NCBI GenBank assembly: GCA_029565675.1
Contig: JAKQNP010000042.1
Coordinates: 1 to 64,000 of the forward strand
Direction of reading: 5' to 3'
DNA from: a bacterium
GTDB taxonomy: Bacteria; Zhuqueibacterota; Zhuqueibacteria; Residuimicrobiales; Oceaniaggregativiventaceae
Length of the DNA stretch: 64,000 bases
The position numbers and the translations under genes were made by a program. Shown here in pieces: positions 19,256 through 29,724 of the stretch (position 1 is the first letter of the stretch; each line of letters begins with the position of its first letter). The notes beneath the pieces are model-generated. The model worked only from the letters and a program-made list of their open reading frames with translations. It searched no databases and was not told where the DNA came from.

Positions 19256-19284
19256 TTGACTAATTCAAAAAATATCATTAAAAT
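19256..19284 (+). promoter_or_regulatory. Putative sigma70-type promoter for yicC-gmk-rpoZ-coaBC unit
   Basis: TTGACT-17 nt-TAAAAT in the AT-rich gap before yicC. Confidence 0.5.
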
Positions 19285-19364
19285 AGCGATTGAATTAAAC
19301 CGGCAGATCTTTCCTTGCTATTGCCCATTCGGATCGGTTCTTTTGACCTTTATCAGGAACAACA

Positions 19365-20246
19365 ATGATCACGAGCATGACAGGTTATGGACGGGCTGCA
19401 TTTCGGTCCGATGGAACCGAAATTTTGGTTGAGATCCGCACGGTCAACAATCGATTCCTCGATATCATGACCAAACTGCCGCGCTGTATTGCCGGTTATG
19501 AACAGCAAGTTCGCGAGATAATCAGCAAACGTTTGCAGCGCGGCCGGGTCAGTGTCTATATCAGTCTCAGCCGCGGTGACGAGAGCGGCATCCAGCTCGA
19601 CCTCAATCTCGAAGTGGCCAAAGCCTATCTCAAGATTGCGCAAAAATTGGAACAGGATCTGGGGGTTGCGGGAAAACTGAGTGTTGCTGAACTGTTGGCC
19701 ATGCCTGATGTCATTGCCGTTCCAGTGCAGGAGACCACCGATGAAGAGATTTGGCAACTTGCCGAGCAGTCGTTGCAGGCTGCCATCGAGCAATTGGTGG
19801 CCATGCGTGCGGAGGAAGGCAAAAATCTGGCACAAGATTTTCGCCATCGTGTCGAGCAGCTCGAAAAACTGATCGAAGAAATGGAAAAACGCGCTGTTGA
19901 GCAGCCTCGTATTGAAATGAATAAATTGAGTGAGCGGATTACCAAGTTGATCGACAACCGCGATGCGGTTGATGAATCGCGTTTGGAGATGGAATTGGCC
20001 CTAATCGCCGACCGCATCGATATCACCGAAGAGTGTGTTCGCTTTCACAGCCACAACCAGCTCTTTTTGCAAACCCTCGAACTGGAGCCCTCACAAGGGC
20101 GTAAACTCAATTTTTTGCTCCAGGAAATGCATCGGGAAGCCAATACCATCGGTTCAAAGACCAGCCAGTCGGACGTTTCGCATATTGTGGTTTCGATCAA
20201 AGATGAGATCGAAAAGATGCGCGAACAAGTGCAGAATATTGAATGA
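19365..20246 (+). CDS. yicC: YicC family endoribonuclease
   Basis: MITSMTGYGRAAFRSDGTEILVEIRTVNNRFLDIMTKLPR; KLNFLLQEMHREANTIGSKTS C-terminus. Confidence 0.95.
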   Translation: MITSMTGYGRAAFRSDGTEILVEIRTVNNRFLDIMTKLPRCIAGYEQQVREIISKRLQRGRVSVYISLSRGDESGIQLDLNLEVAKAYLKIAQKLEQDLGVAGKLSVAELLAMPDVIAVPVQETTDEEIWQLAEQSLQAAIEQLVAMRAEEGKNLAQDFRHRVEQLEKLIEEMEKRAVEQPRIEMNKLSERITKLIDNRDAVDESRLEMELALIADRIDITEECVRFHSHNQLFLQTLELEPSQGRKLNFLLQEMHREANTIGSKTSQSDVSHIVVSIKDEIEKMREQVQNIE

Positions 20247-20917
20247 CGCTTGCCGTGAAACCAAGGTCAGGTTTGTTGGTGGTCTTGTCGGCTCCGAGCG
20301 GTGGAGGCAAAACCACTGTGATTCGCCGGCTGTTGCAGGATCAGACTTTGCCGCTGAATTATTCCATTTCTTTGACCACTCGTCCACGCCGCAGCAATGA
20401 ACAGGAAGGAGTGGACTATTATTTTGTCGATGAACCGGAATTCAAACGTCGTATTTCCGCAGGCGAGGTGATCGAGTATGAAGAGGTGCATGGGCATCTG
20501 TACGGAACACCACGTCAGCCGATCGAGTGTGCGCTAAAGGATGGGCGCATCCTTTTATTTGATATCGATGTCAAGGGAGCTCTGGCTATCCGTGCGGCGT
20601 ATCCGGAACAAAGTTTGTTGATTTTTTTACAGCCGCCCAGCCTCGAAGAATTGCGCAGGCGGTTGCTGGATCGCGGATCTGAACCGATCGCGATTGTGAA
20701 CAAACGGCTGCAACGCGTTGACATGGAGATGGAAATGGCGGGCCGTTTTGATGATGTGATTGTTAACGACCAATTGGAGAGGACTATCGCCCGGGTGCAA
20801 GAGATTGTACGAAAACGGTTCGCAGTTGCAGCAATCTCATCGATTCCACCGCAACGCCAGAAACGGGGTGTTAAGGGCGCAAGATATCGAAAGAACAACA
20901 CAGGAGAGGTTTCATGA
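20243..20917 (+). CDS. gmk: Guanylate kinase
   Basis: LVVLSAPSGGGKTTVIRRLL; SLTTRPRRSNEQEGVDYYFVDEPEFKRRI; ATGA overlap with yicC. Confidence 0.96.
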   Translation: MTLAVKPRSGLLVVLSAPSGGGKTTVIRRLLQDQTLPLNYSISLTTRPRRSNEQEGVDYYFVDEPEFKRRISAGEVIEYEEVHGHLYGTPRQPIECALKDGRILLFDIDVKGALAIRAAYPEQSLLIFLQPPSLEELRRRLLDRGSEPIAIVNKRLQRVDMEMEMAGRFDDVIVNDQLERTIARVQEIVRKRFAVAAISSIPPQRQKRGVKGARYRKNNTGEVS

Positions 20918-21219
20918 TCAGCACAATTCCTTTGCAGGAACTGGAAAAGAATGCCGGCAGCATCTATGAGGCGATTGTGATCATCGCCAAGCGCGCCAAT
21001 CAAATCAACACAGCACAAAAAAAGATGATTGAAGCAGAAACCGCCGCCGTCGAAACCGACAACGATGATTACGATGATGAAGTGGTCAGCGCGGATTTGA
21101 TCGATCGCCAGTATCTCAAGCTCCCCAAACCGACCGCGATTGCTTTGCAGGAAATGCTAGAAGGCAAGTTGCAGAGCATCGATCGTCGGGACCAGGGTGC
21201 GCAAGACGAGCAGAAATAG
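20914..21219 (+). CDS. rpoZ: DNA-directed RNA polymerase omega subunit
   Basis: SIYEAIVIIAKRANQINTAQKK...KPTAIALQEMLEGKL; position directly after gmk. Confidence 0.85.
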   Translation: MISTIPLQELEKNAGSIYEAIVIIAKRANQINTAQKKMIEAETAAVETDNDDYDDEVVSADLIDRQYLKLPKPTAIALQEMLEGKLQSIDRRDQGAQDEQK

Positions 21220-21226
21220 CCTCGAG

Positions 21227-22438
21227 ATGAGCGACATGGTCAAGGGAAAGAAAATAGCGATTGCGGTCAGCGGTGGGATCGCTTGTTACAAAATCGCTGA
21301 AATGGTGCGCGAACTGGTAAAAAACGGAGCGCTGGTGCGCGTGATGATGACGAAGAGTGCACAGCAATTCGTCTCTCCCTTGACTTTTTCCACATTGACG
21401 GGGAATGAAGTTTTAACCGATTTGTTTGGTCATGATGTTGTGGGCGCAGTGCACATCGAATGGGCGCGCTGGCCTGATATAATCGTTGTTGCGCCGGCAA
21501 CCGCCAATACAGTAGCCAAGTTGGCCAACGGCCTTGCCGATAATGCGGTGACCACCACCATTTTGGCAGCCACTGTGCCGGTACTGATATGTCCGGCGAT
21601 GAATAAACAGATGTATGCCAACCCGTTTTACCAACAAAACCAGCAGCGGTTGGCTGATCTCGGGTATACCATTATCCAGCCGGAACAGGGTGAGTTGGCT
21701 TGTGGTGAAGTGGGGTGGGGGCGGCTGGCCGACGTCCAAGATATTATCGACGCGGTTGTGCAGCGGCTGACTCTGCCAAAGGATCTGGCAGGGAAAAAAA
21801 TCATCATCACGGCAGGGCCGACCCGCGAATTTCTCGATCCTGTTCGTTTTCTCAGCAATCGGTCCAGTGGGAAAATGGGCTACGCACTAGCTGCCCGGGC
21901 TGCCTGTCGTGGGGCTGATGTCATATTGATCAGCGGACCGACTTTGCTGCGACCTTTTCGCAGTGTTCGCTGCATCGCGGTCGAAAGTGCCATGGAAATG
22001 ACCGAAGCGGTTGCGCACGAGCTCGACGATGCGGACGTCCTGATCGGCGCAGCAGCGGTCAGCGACTATCGCCCGGCCAAACGCGACAGCGAAAAGATCA
22101 AGCGCACCGGCGAACAGGCAGTGCTTGAATTGACAGAGAATCCGGATGTCCTGCTGCAGGCTGCAGTGGCCAAAAAGAAGCGGCTGCATGTGGGGTTTGC
22201 GGTGGAGACATCAGAAGAAATCCGCCATGCCGGCGAAAAATTGCGGAGCAAAAAACTCGATTTTATCGTCATCAACAACCCCAATGAACCAGGTGCCGGC
22301 TTCGAGGTGGACACCAATAAAGTCACCCTGCTCTATCCGGATGGTTTGACAGAACCCCTGGAGTTGATGAACAAGTTCGTTCTGGCTGACATCATATTGG
22401 ATCGCATCGCCGATCGGCTGCAAACGCTGCACAGGTGA
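21227..22438 (+). CDS. coaBC: Bifunctional phosphopantothenoylcysteine decarboxylase/phosphopantothenate-cysteine ligase
   Basis: KKIAIAVSGGIACYKIAEMVRELVKNGA; CPAMNKQMY; ITAGPTREFLDPVRFLSNRSSGKMGYALA. Confidence 0.96.
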   Translation: MSDMVKGKKIAIAVSGGIACYKIAEMVRELVKNGALVRVMMTKSAQQFVSPLTFSTLTGNEVLTDLFGHDVVGAVHIEWARWPDIIVVAPATANTVAKLANGLADNAVTTTILAATVPVLICPAMNKQMYANPFYQQNQQRLADLGYTIIQPEQGELACGEVGWGRLADVQDIIDAVVQRLTLPKDLAGKKIIITAGPTREFLDPVRFLSNRSSGKMGYALAARAACRGADVILISGPTLLRPFRSVRCIAVESAMEMTEAVAHELDDADVLIGAAAVSDYRPAKRDSEKIKRTGEQAVLELTENPDVLLQAAVAKKKRLHVGFAVETSEEIRHAGEKLRSKKLDFIVINNPNEPGAGFEVDTNKVTLLYPDGLTEPLELMNKFVLADIILDRIADRLQTLHR

Positions 22439-22441
22439 CCA

Positions 22442-23167
22442 ATGGAAAACTGGGCGCAAAAAGTCGAGCGTCTGCTCAAACAGCAGATTGAGCTCTATGG
22501 AGATGAGGAAGTCCTGGCGCGCCAGTCTTTGCAGGAGTTGTTAAATTCATCTTTAAAAGGTGAATCATCGGAAGATTGGCGACAGAGCGAAAATCTTTTT
22601 ATTATGAACGACCGCATCAGCTCCTGTCTGCAATGCCCCCTGGGATATACGAGAAAATCCTTTGTCTTTGGCAACGGCAAAGGAGACGCCGATATTCTGG
22701 TGATCGGTGAAGCGCCTGGCGAAGAAGAAGATCGACAAGGATTCGTTTTTGTTGGCCGAGCCGGTGAGTTGCTGGACAAAATTCTCGCGGCCATCAATTT
22801 GCGTCGCCAAGACATCTATATCGCCAATGTGCTCAAGTGCCGTCCTCCACAAAACCGCGATCCACAACTGACTGAAATTGCCGCTTGTTTGCCTTATTTG
22901 CACAAACAGATCGAACTGATCAATCCGGCATTTATCCTGTGTTTGGGCAGGATTGCTGCTCAGACAGTGCTGCAAACCACGACGTCATTGGAAAAACTGC
23001 GCGGACAGGCTTATCCATTTATGAATGCTTCGGTGATCGTGACCTATCATCCCGCGGCGCTTTTGCGCTTTCCGCAATACAAGCGCGCGACATGGGAAGA
23101 TGTCAAATTGTTGCGAAAACTGTACGATGAATGGTTGACTCAAAAGAGTATGAATCATGGCAGATGA
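22442..23167 (+). CDS. Family 4 (Fe-S) uracil-DNA glycosylase
   Basis: ILVIGEAPGEEEDRQGFVFVGRAGELLDKILAAI; IANVLKCRPPQNRDP; YHPAALLR. Confidence 0.93.
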   Translation: MENWAQKVERLLKQQIELYGDEEVLARQSLQELLNSSLKGESSEDWRQSENLFIMNDRISSCLQCPLGYTRKSFVFGNGKGDADILVIGEAPGEEEDRQGFVFVGRAGELLDKILAAINLRRQDIYIANVLKCRPPQNRDPQLTEIAACLPYLHKQIELINPAFILCLGRIAAQTVLQTTTSLEKLRGQAYPFMNASVIVTYHPAALLRFPQYKRATWEDVKLLRKLYDEWLTQKSMNHGR

Positions 23168-24542
23168 CGGACTAGAGGCTCAAAAACTACCACCACAGGC
23201 CATTGAAGCGGAGATGGCAGTCTTGGGCTCGATGATGCTCGATAAACAAGCAGCCGGGACGGTTTTTGAGGTGCTCGATGTTTCCTGTTTTTATCGACAG
23301 GCCCATCAAAAGATTTTTTCGACCGGCTTGAACTTGTACAAGCAGAACGAACCGATCGACATTCTCACCATTGCCAGCGAACTGCAGAAAAAACAAGAGC
23401 TGGAAGAGGTGGGAGGCGAGTTTTACCTGACTGAATTGGTTGAACGCATTCCCTCGGCTGCCAATGCAGAAAATTATTGCCGTATCGTTCTGGATAGAGC
23501 CTTGCTGCGCAAGTTGATTGCTGTCACCAACACCATTCAACAAGAGTGTTACGAGAGCGCTGTGGCTGCCAGTGAACTTCTCGATCAGGCGGAAGCCAGA
23601 ATATTCAATCTCGGTCAGCAGCATGAACGGCGCGATTTTGTGGATCTCAGCTCGGTTCTCTTTACGACGATGAAGACCTATGAGAGCTTTCATGGGTTGA
23701 AGAGCGGCATTACCGGTATTGCGACCGGCTATCACAATCTGGACCAGATGCTCTCCGGGATGCAAAAATCTGAATTGATCATTCTGGCGGCGCGTCCCTC
23801 GATGGGCAAAACCGCCTTGGCGCTCAACATCGCGGTAAACGCCGCCAAAACTGGCAAGTCGGTGGGAATTTTCAGCCTGGAAATGTCTGCGGTGCAGCTG
23901 GCCATGCGGTTGCTCTGTTCAGATGCGCGCGTCAATTCGCACTCAGCGCGAACCGGTCGATTGCCAGATTCCGAATGGGCGAGGTTGGGCATGGTCGCTG
24001 GCCACCTTTCGCAGCTCAAGCTGTTCATCGACGATTCGCCAGGACTGACGGTCATGGAATTGCGCTCCAAAGCCCGTCGCTTGCATTATGAACACAATGT
24101 GGAATTGTTGGTCATTGATTATTTACAGCTTTTGCGCGGCAGCGGACGTTATGAAAATCGTCAGATAGAAATAGCCGGGATTTCCCAAGCTCTCAAGTCG
24201 CTGGCAAAAGAGATGGAAATTCCGGTATTGGCGCTTTCCCAGCTGTCACGCGCCGTCGAAGCCCGCACCGGAGAGCGGCGCCCCATGTTATCTGACCTGC
24301 GCGAGTCGGGGGCTATCGAGCAGGATGCCGATGTGGTGCTGTTTATCAATCGACCATCCGTCTACCTTGCTCATGGGCAGACCGATTCGCCGCAAGATGA
24401 CAAAAAAGCGGAGATCATCATTGCCAAGCAGCGCAATGGCCCGGTTGGTTCAGTAGAACTGAACTTTATTCGCGATTTTGTGCGTTTTGAGAATATCAGC
24501 CCGCAAGATGCGACTTCTTCAGTCGACAGCAATCTTTTTTAA
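23157..24542 (+). CDS. dnaB: Replicative DNA helicase DnaB
   Basis: PPQAIEAEMAVLGSMMLD; LIILAARPSMGKTALALNIA; ALSQLSRAVEARTGERRPMLSDLRESGAIEQDADVVLF. Confidence 0.98.
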   Translation: MADDGLEAQKLPPQAIEAEMAVLGSMMLDKQAAGTVFEVLDVSCFYRQAHQKIFSTGLNLYKQNEPIDILTIASELQKKQELEEVGGEFYLTELVERIPSAANAENYCRIVLDRALLRKLIAVTNTIQQECYESAVAASELLDQAEARIFNLGQQHERRDFVDLSSVLFTTMKTYESFHGLKSGITGIATGYHNLDQMLSGMQKSELIILAARPSMGKTALALNIAVNAAKTGKSVGIFSLEMSAVQLAMRLLCSDARVNSHSARTGRLPDSEWARLGMVAGHLSQLKLFIDDSPGLTVMELRSKARRLHYEHNVELLVIDYLQLLRGSGRYENRQIEIAGISQALKSLAKEMEIPVLALSQLSRAVEARTGERRPMLSDLRESGAIEQDADVVLFINRPSVYLAHGQTDSPQDDKKAEIIIAKQRNGPVGSVELNFIRDFVRFENISPQDATSSVDSNLF

Positions 24543-24761
24543 AAGTGCAGCGAACAACCGGTCAAAGGGAATAATTACAATTATTTGGTACTGGTGTCCG
24601 GGCGAACGACTGGACACCAATGTTATTTTGGAAAAATGTTCTAAAATTAAAAAAAACATTTGATTTTTGCGGATAAAAGTTTAATATACAATTGGTTAAT
24701 TGTTGATTCGAGTTCAGGGCGAGTGAAAAAAACAATCGGAACAGTGCCTTTGTTTTTTACT

Positions 24762-26918
24762 ATGGCGGATACGATGCAAGAGTCGTACGTCAAAGTCTAT
24801 GAGGGATTGATTCGGCGAATCAAGCGCTACAATCCCAGTGCTGACGAGGCTTTATTGCGCAAGGCTTTCGAGTTCAGCCAGGCTGCGCACAAGGAACAGC
24901 AGCGCAAGTCCGGCTCGCCCTATTTTGAACATCCCCTTGAGGTCGCCAAGATATTAACCGGCCTGCGAATGGACTATGAAACGATTGCAGGCGGTGTTCT
25001 TCATGATGTCGCAGAAGATACGGACATTACCATCGAGCAGGTGGAAAGAGAGTTCGGCAGCAGCATCGCGCAATTGGTTGATGGGGTGACCAAGATCTCT
25101 GGCCTTAAGATGCAGGGCTTTGAGCGACAGCAGGCAGAAAATTTTCGCAAGATGTTGCTGTCCATGGTCAAAGACATCCGCGTGATATTGATCAAATTCG
25201 CCGATCGCTTGCACAACATGCGGACATTGGAATATCTGCCAGAAAAGAAACGCCAGCGCATCGCTCGGGAGACTCGCGAAGTCTATGCCCCGCTCGCCCA
25301 TCGATTGGGTTTGGCCAAGATCAAATGGGAATTGGAAGACTTGTCTTTGAAATATCTGGAACCGGATGTCTATTTCGATTTGTTCACCAAGATTCGCGAG
25401 ACGCGCGAGGAACGAGAAAAAACCATCCAGGAAGTGACGCATCCGATTCGTCAGGCTCTGGTGGAAGCGAAAATCCAGGCTCGTTTCGAGGGAAGACCGA
25501 AGCATTTTTATTCGATTTTCAACAAGATCACCAAACGAGGTGTTCCATTTGAAGAAATTTACGATCTGTTGGCGATTCGCATAATCGTCGATAAGGTTGA
25601 AGAATGCTATCACGCTCTGGGCATTGTCCATTCGCTATTTACTCCGATCCACGAACGTTTCAAAGATTATCTGGCAACTCCAAAATCCAATGGTTATCAA
25701 TCGCTGCACACGACTGTCATCGGCCCGCATGGCAAAAAAATCGAAATCCAAATTCGTACAGAGCAAATGCATCGCACCGCTGAAGACGGAATTGCTGCCC
25801 ACTGGCGGTACAAAGAAGGACGTCTGCGCGAGGATGATCTGGACCATCACCTCAGCTGGTTGCGTCAGGTGCTCGATTGGGAGGATGGTGAGCCGGACTC
25901 TGATTTTCTGGATCATCTCAAAATCAATCTGTTTCAGGATGAGGTTTTCATCTTTACGCCAAAGGGTGATTTGTTCCGACTGCCGGTAAAGTCCACGCCG
26001 GTCGACTTTGCTTTTGCCATCCACACCGATATCGGCTTGCACTGCCTGGCAGCCAAAGTCAATGGGAAAATCGTTCCTTTGAACACCGAATTGCGCAGCG
26101 GTGATACAGTCGAAATACTGACCTCCGCCAATCAACGACCGAACGAGGACTGGCTCAAGTTTGTCGTCACGACCCGTGCACGAAGCCGGATCAAAAGGAT
26201 CATTAAAGATTCCCAGTATGAGAGCAGCATCGCTCTGGGCGAAGAGATGCTTACGCGTGCACTATCGCGATTCAGCAAAAAGATCAAAGATGTGCAGATC
26301 GACACACTGTTGGAGAGTTTGAAGCTCAAAGACCGCAATACCCTGTTTGCCAGTCTCGGACGCGGCGATCTCAAGCTCGATCAAGTTATCCGCAAACTGC
26401 TGCCCGAGGAAAAAAGCCCAGAACATGCCGATCAGTTTATTCTGAAAAAGTTTATCGAGCGGGCCCGCAAATCGTCGCATGGGGTACGAGTGGCAGGCAT
26501 GGACAATATCATGATCGCCTTTGGCGGCTGCTGCAACCCTGTTCCGGGTGAGCCGATAACCGGCATCGTTACCAAAGGCCGTGGTATCGTCATCCATTCC
26601 AATACCTGTAAAAATCTTGTCCACCTGATGCAAGATCCTGATCGTATTGTTGACGTCTCCTGGGACGTGGAGAAAGGCAAACGCTTTCTCAGCGGGATCT
26701 ATATCCTCGGGGAAAGACGAAATAAATTTTTAACCGAGATTTCTGAATATGTTGCACATGAAGACGCCAATATTGTATCGGTGAACATGAATTCCGAGAA
26801 CAGTCTCGTCAATTGCATCATGACAATAGAGGTTTACGATTTGGCTCATCTGCAGCGTATCATGGCCAAAATTAACAAGCTGCCGGGTGTCATTTCGGTT
26901 GATCGATTAAATAAATAG
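24762..26918 (+). CDS. Bifunctional (p)ppGpp synthetase/hydrolase (Rel/SpoT)
   Basis: HD (ETIAGGVLHDVAEDTD), synthetase (RIIVDKVEECYHALGIVH...YQSLHTTV), TGS (DLFRLPVKSTPVDFAFAIHTDIG) and ACT domains. ORF opens at 24660; ATG 24762 preferred. Confidence 0.96.
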   Translation: MADTMQESYVKVYEGLIRRIKRYNPSADEALLRKAFEFSQAAHKEQQRKSGSPYFEHPLEVAKILTGLRMDYETIAGGVLHDVAEDTDITIEQVEREFGSSIAQLVDGVTKISGLKMQGFERQQAENFRKMLLSMVKDIRVILIKFADRLHNMRTLEYLPEKKRQRIARETREVYAPLAHRLGLAKIKWELEDLSLKYLEPDVYFDLFTKIRETREEREKTIQEVTHPIRQALVEAKIQARFEGRPKHFYSIFNKITKRGVPFEEIYDLLAIRIIVDKVEECYHALGIVHSLFTPIHERFKDYLATPKSNGYQSLHTTVIGPHGKKIEIQIRTEQMHRTAEDGIAAHWRYKEGRLREDDLDHHLSWLRQVLDWEDGEPDSDFLDHLKINLFQDEVFIFTPKGDLFRLPVKSTPVDFAFAIHTDIGLHCLAAKVNGKIVPLNTELRSGDTVEILTSANQRPNEDWLKFVVTTRARSRIKRIIKDSQYESSIALGEEMLTRALSRFSKKIKDVQIDTLLESLKLKDRNTLFASLGRGDLKLDQVIRKLLPEEKSPEHADQFILKKFIERARKSSHGVRVAGMDNIMIAFGGCCNPVPGEPITGIVTKGRGIVIHSNTCKNLVHLMQDPDRIVDVSWDVEKGKRFLSGIYILGERRNKFLTEISEYVAHEDANIVSVNMNSENSLVNCIMTIEVYDLAHLQRIMAKINKLPGVISVDRLNK

Positions 26919-27105
26919 TTGATTCTAATTAAATTAAATATTATTTTTATTCGCGATTACACGGAAGCGTTGATTCTTTTCGCATCCTGAAGGTTCAGCG
27001 ATCTATCCTGGACGCTGTCAATGAAAAAGAATCTCTGGTCTGCCTTCCGCCCAGTTTGTGATGTTCGCCAAGGATTGAGAGGTAACAAAAAGAGGAGCGA
27101 GATTT

Positions 27106-27438
27106 ATGATGATTAAGAAGGAAACCATCACGAAGAAGGATGTCTCCAAGAGAACTGCGCGGATCGTTGGAGAAAAAATCTACTTGACCGAAAAAGTGGT
27201 GGATGGTGTGTTTCAGGCTTTGCGTGAATTTATGGCGGAAGCAGATCCGGAAGTGCGCATCGAAATACGCGATTTTGGTGTTTTTGAGGTCAAGCGCACC
27301 AAGCCAAAGCCAAAAGCCAGAAATCCCAAAACGGGTGAAATTATTTATGTGCCGGCTCGCCGCAAAACCCATTTTAAGGCCGGCAAATTGTTAAAAGAAT
27401 ATCTAAAAAAACCCCTTCCTGATTCCCAGCAGGAATAA
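27106..27438 (+). CDS. HU/IHF family DNA-binding protein (second paralog)
   Basis: VRIEIRDFGVFEVKRTKPKPKARNPKTGEIIYVPARRKTHFKAGKLLKEYL; SD AGAGGAG upstream. Confidence 0.9.
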   Translation: MMIKKETITKKDVSKRTARIVGEKIYLTEKVVDGVFQALREFMAEADPEVRIEIRDFGVFEVKRTKPKPKARNPKTGEIIYVPARRKTHFKAGKLLKEYLKKPLPDSQQE

Positions 27439-27914
27439 TGGCTCTTCTCGAAACGAGCGCTGAAAATCTGCAACAGCTGCCGTTGGGGCGCATCGCTGCA
27501 TTCGATTATGGCGAAAAGCGGATCGGAGTGGCGTTGAGCGATCCTCTGCAGGTGCTGGCCACGCCGTTTCGGACTTTGGGCAATGCAGGAAAAAAATCTG
27601 TGCTTCGAGAGTTATCTGCATTGCTTTCCGATAACGCCTGCTGCTGTGTGGTTTTTGGCATGCCCTATCATCTGCACGGTGACGCTGGCGATAAAGCCCG
27701 CCAGGTCGAACAATTGGCCGTTGACCTCGCAAAGCGGATCACCTTGCCGATCTTTTGTTGGGACGAGCGGTGGACGACGGTCAGAGCTCACCAAACGCTG
27801 CAAGAGTTGGGTGAGTCGCCGTCGCGAAACAAGGCGCGCGTTGACCGCATGGCTGCAGCCTTTATTTTGCAGGCTTTTCTGGATCGAATCGCGGCCGTTC
27901 GCTCGCACCGATGA
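27438..27914 (+). CDS. ruvX: YqgF/RuvX family pre-16S rRNA nuclease
   Basis: IAAFDYGEKRIGVALSDPLQVLATPFRTL; VVFGMPYHLHGDAGDKARQVEQLA; WDERWTTVRA; DRMAAAFILQAFLD. Confidence 0.94.
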   Translation: MALLETSAENLQQLPLGRIAAFDYGEKRIGVALSDPLQVLATPFRTLGNAGKKSVLRELSALLSDNACCCVVFGMPYHLHGDAGDKARQVEQLAVDLAKRITLPIFCWDERWTTVRAHQTLQELGESPSRNKARVDRMAAAFILQAFLDRIAAVRSHR

Positions 27915-28013
27915 ACCGGATATCGATCCGCTGGCCTCCATGCAGGTGGTGCAATCTCCTGAGGCATCGCGCTCTTGTGGATACAGCTGATTGCAAAGCA
28001 AGTAAATGGATTG

Positions 28014-29555
28014 ATGAAAAAGACCCTCGTTTTAGCTGTTCTGACCGGGATTCTATTCGCCTTATCCTTTCCGCCTTTTAGCAGCGGTTTTATAGCCTAT
28101 GGGGCGTTGATCCCGTTTTTTTATCTTTTAAACAATCGATCGTTTAAAGAAACGATCCGTTTGGGTTATCTGAGCGGGTTCTTTATTCATTTGACCACCC
28201 TTTTCTGGGTTGGCAATGTCACCATGCCCGGTGTTGCCGGCATGCTTTTGATATTGCCGCTTTTCACCATGTTGTACGGGGTTTTGCACCGATTGGTGCT
28301 GCTCCGTTTGCCGCGGACCGGCTTTGTTTTTTTGCCGTTTGTTTGGACAGCGGTTGAGTATCTGCAATCTTTTGGCGAAACTGCATTTCCCTGGATTTAT
28401 CTCGGCTACACACAGACTTATTATCTGCCGGTCATCCAATTCGCCGAATACACATCGGTTTTTGGCGTCACTTTTTGGGTTTTTTCTCTCAATATTATAC
28501 TCTATCACCTTTTATTTGGTTTTTCTGAAAAGCCAAACCGCAAGCTTTGGCTAATCATTTGGATGGTTTTATTTCTGCTGCCTTTTGGTTTTGGTCTGTC
28601 GACCAGTGCTCGCTTGCAGAATGATAGCGATTCAGTTCGCATCGCTCTTATCCAAGGTAATATCGATCCGTTTGAAAAATGGAATTCAGCCAACACCGAA
28701 CGCCAATTTGTTCTTTATGACAGCTTGACTCGTGAAGCGCTGTCGAGCAATCCCGATCTGGTGATCTGGCCTGAAACCGCGATGCCGTTTTATCTGCGCT
28801 ATGAATACCGCTATTTGCGGCGCATTCGGCAGTTGATCGACACCAGCGATGTGGTTTTGTTGACCGGTTCGATCGATCTTTCTTCGGACGAAGGTGAACA
28901 TCGCTATTACAATGCGGCGCTGCAGCTGCGACCCGATGAAGAGAAAATCAACTCGTACGGCAAAAGAAAATTGGTACCGTTTTCGGAACGGGTGCCTTAT
29001 TCTGATTTTTTTCCCATCTCATCCTTGCGCGATTGGCTGATGGAAACTTCGCTTGGTGTAGGTGATTACAGCCGTGGTGCAGAATACACGCTTTTTTATC
29101 TGACCAGCGATTCGTGTGCGCAAGCGAGCGCTGATTCGGGATTTGCTTTTGCGGTACCGATTTGTTACGAGTCGACCTTCCCTGAATTGGTCCGCCAGTT
29201 CGTCAAGCGCGGTGCCGATTTTCTGGTGGTGATCACCAACGATGCCTGGTTCGGACGGACATCGGCACCCTATCAACATCAACAAATTGCGGTTATGCGC
29301 GCGATCGAAACGCGCAGAAGCATCGCCCGCTGCGCGAATACCGGCATTTCCTGTTTTATTGATCCCTATGGACGAGTCAGCCAGCGATCTCGGCTCTTTC
29401 GCCAGGCGGTGCTCGTCGGTGATGTGAAGGTAACCCAAAGACAAACATTTTTTGTGCGTCATGGGAATCTGTTTTCCCAATTCACATCCTTGCTCTCTGT
29501 GCTCGTTGTCCTGTTTGCCATAGCCAAGGGAACATCTAAAAGAGGTTATCGTTGA
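28014..29555 (+). CDS. lnt: Apolipoprotein N-acyltransferase
   Basis: N-terminal TM helices; nitrilase domain IALIQGNIDPFEKW, VIWPETAMPF, PICYESTFPELVRQFVKRGADFLVVITNDAWFG. Confidence 0.94.
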   Translation: MKKTLVLAVLTGILFALSFPPFSSGFIAYGALIPFFYLLNNRSFKETIRLGYLSGFFIHLTTLFWVGNVTMPGVAGMLLILPLFTMLYGVLHRLVLLRLPRTGFVFLPFVWTAVEYLQSFGETAFPWIYLGYTQTYYLPVIQFAEYTSVFGVTFWVFSLNIILYHLLFGFSEKPNRKLWLIIWMVLFLLPFGFGLSTSARLQNDSDSVRIALIQGNIDPFEKWNSANTERQFVLYDSLTREALSSNPDLVIWPETAMPFYLRYEYRYLRRIRQLIDTSDVVLLTGSIDLSSDEGEHRYYNAALQLRPDEEKINSYGKRKLVPFSERVPYSDFFPISSLRDWLMETSLGVGDYSRGAEYTLFYLTSDSCAQASADSGFAFAVPICYESTFPELVRQFVKRGADFLVVITNDAWFGRTSAPYQHQQIAVMRAIETRRSIARCANTGISCFIDPYGRVSQRSRLFRQAVLVGDVKVTQRQTFFVRHGNLFSQFTSLLSVLVVLFAIAKGTSKRGYR

Positions 29556-29556
29556 A

Positions 29557-29724
29557 ATGGCAGACATCCGTGCACAAGCCGCTGGTTTTGCCGAAACGGC
29601 ACCTGCAATTTCATCTGATTTGGTGAAAAGTCAACCAGGCTACTGGACCTTGCCCTACAAACGGCCTTATCGACTCCATTTTGCACGAGGTTCTTCTGAA
29701 CAGATTATTCGGAAAGTTCGTTAA
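29557..29724 (+). CDS. Possible 55-aa small ORF immediately after lnt
   Basis: MADIRAQAAGFAETAPAISSDLVKSQPGYWTLPYKRPYRLHFARGSSEQIIRKVR; ATG one base after the lnt stop, upstream AAAGAGG. Overlaps the next ORF. Confidence 0.3.
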   Translation: MADIRAQAAGFAETAPAISSDLVKSQPGYWTLPYKRPYRLHFARGSSEQIIRKVR

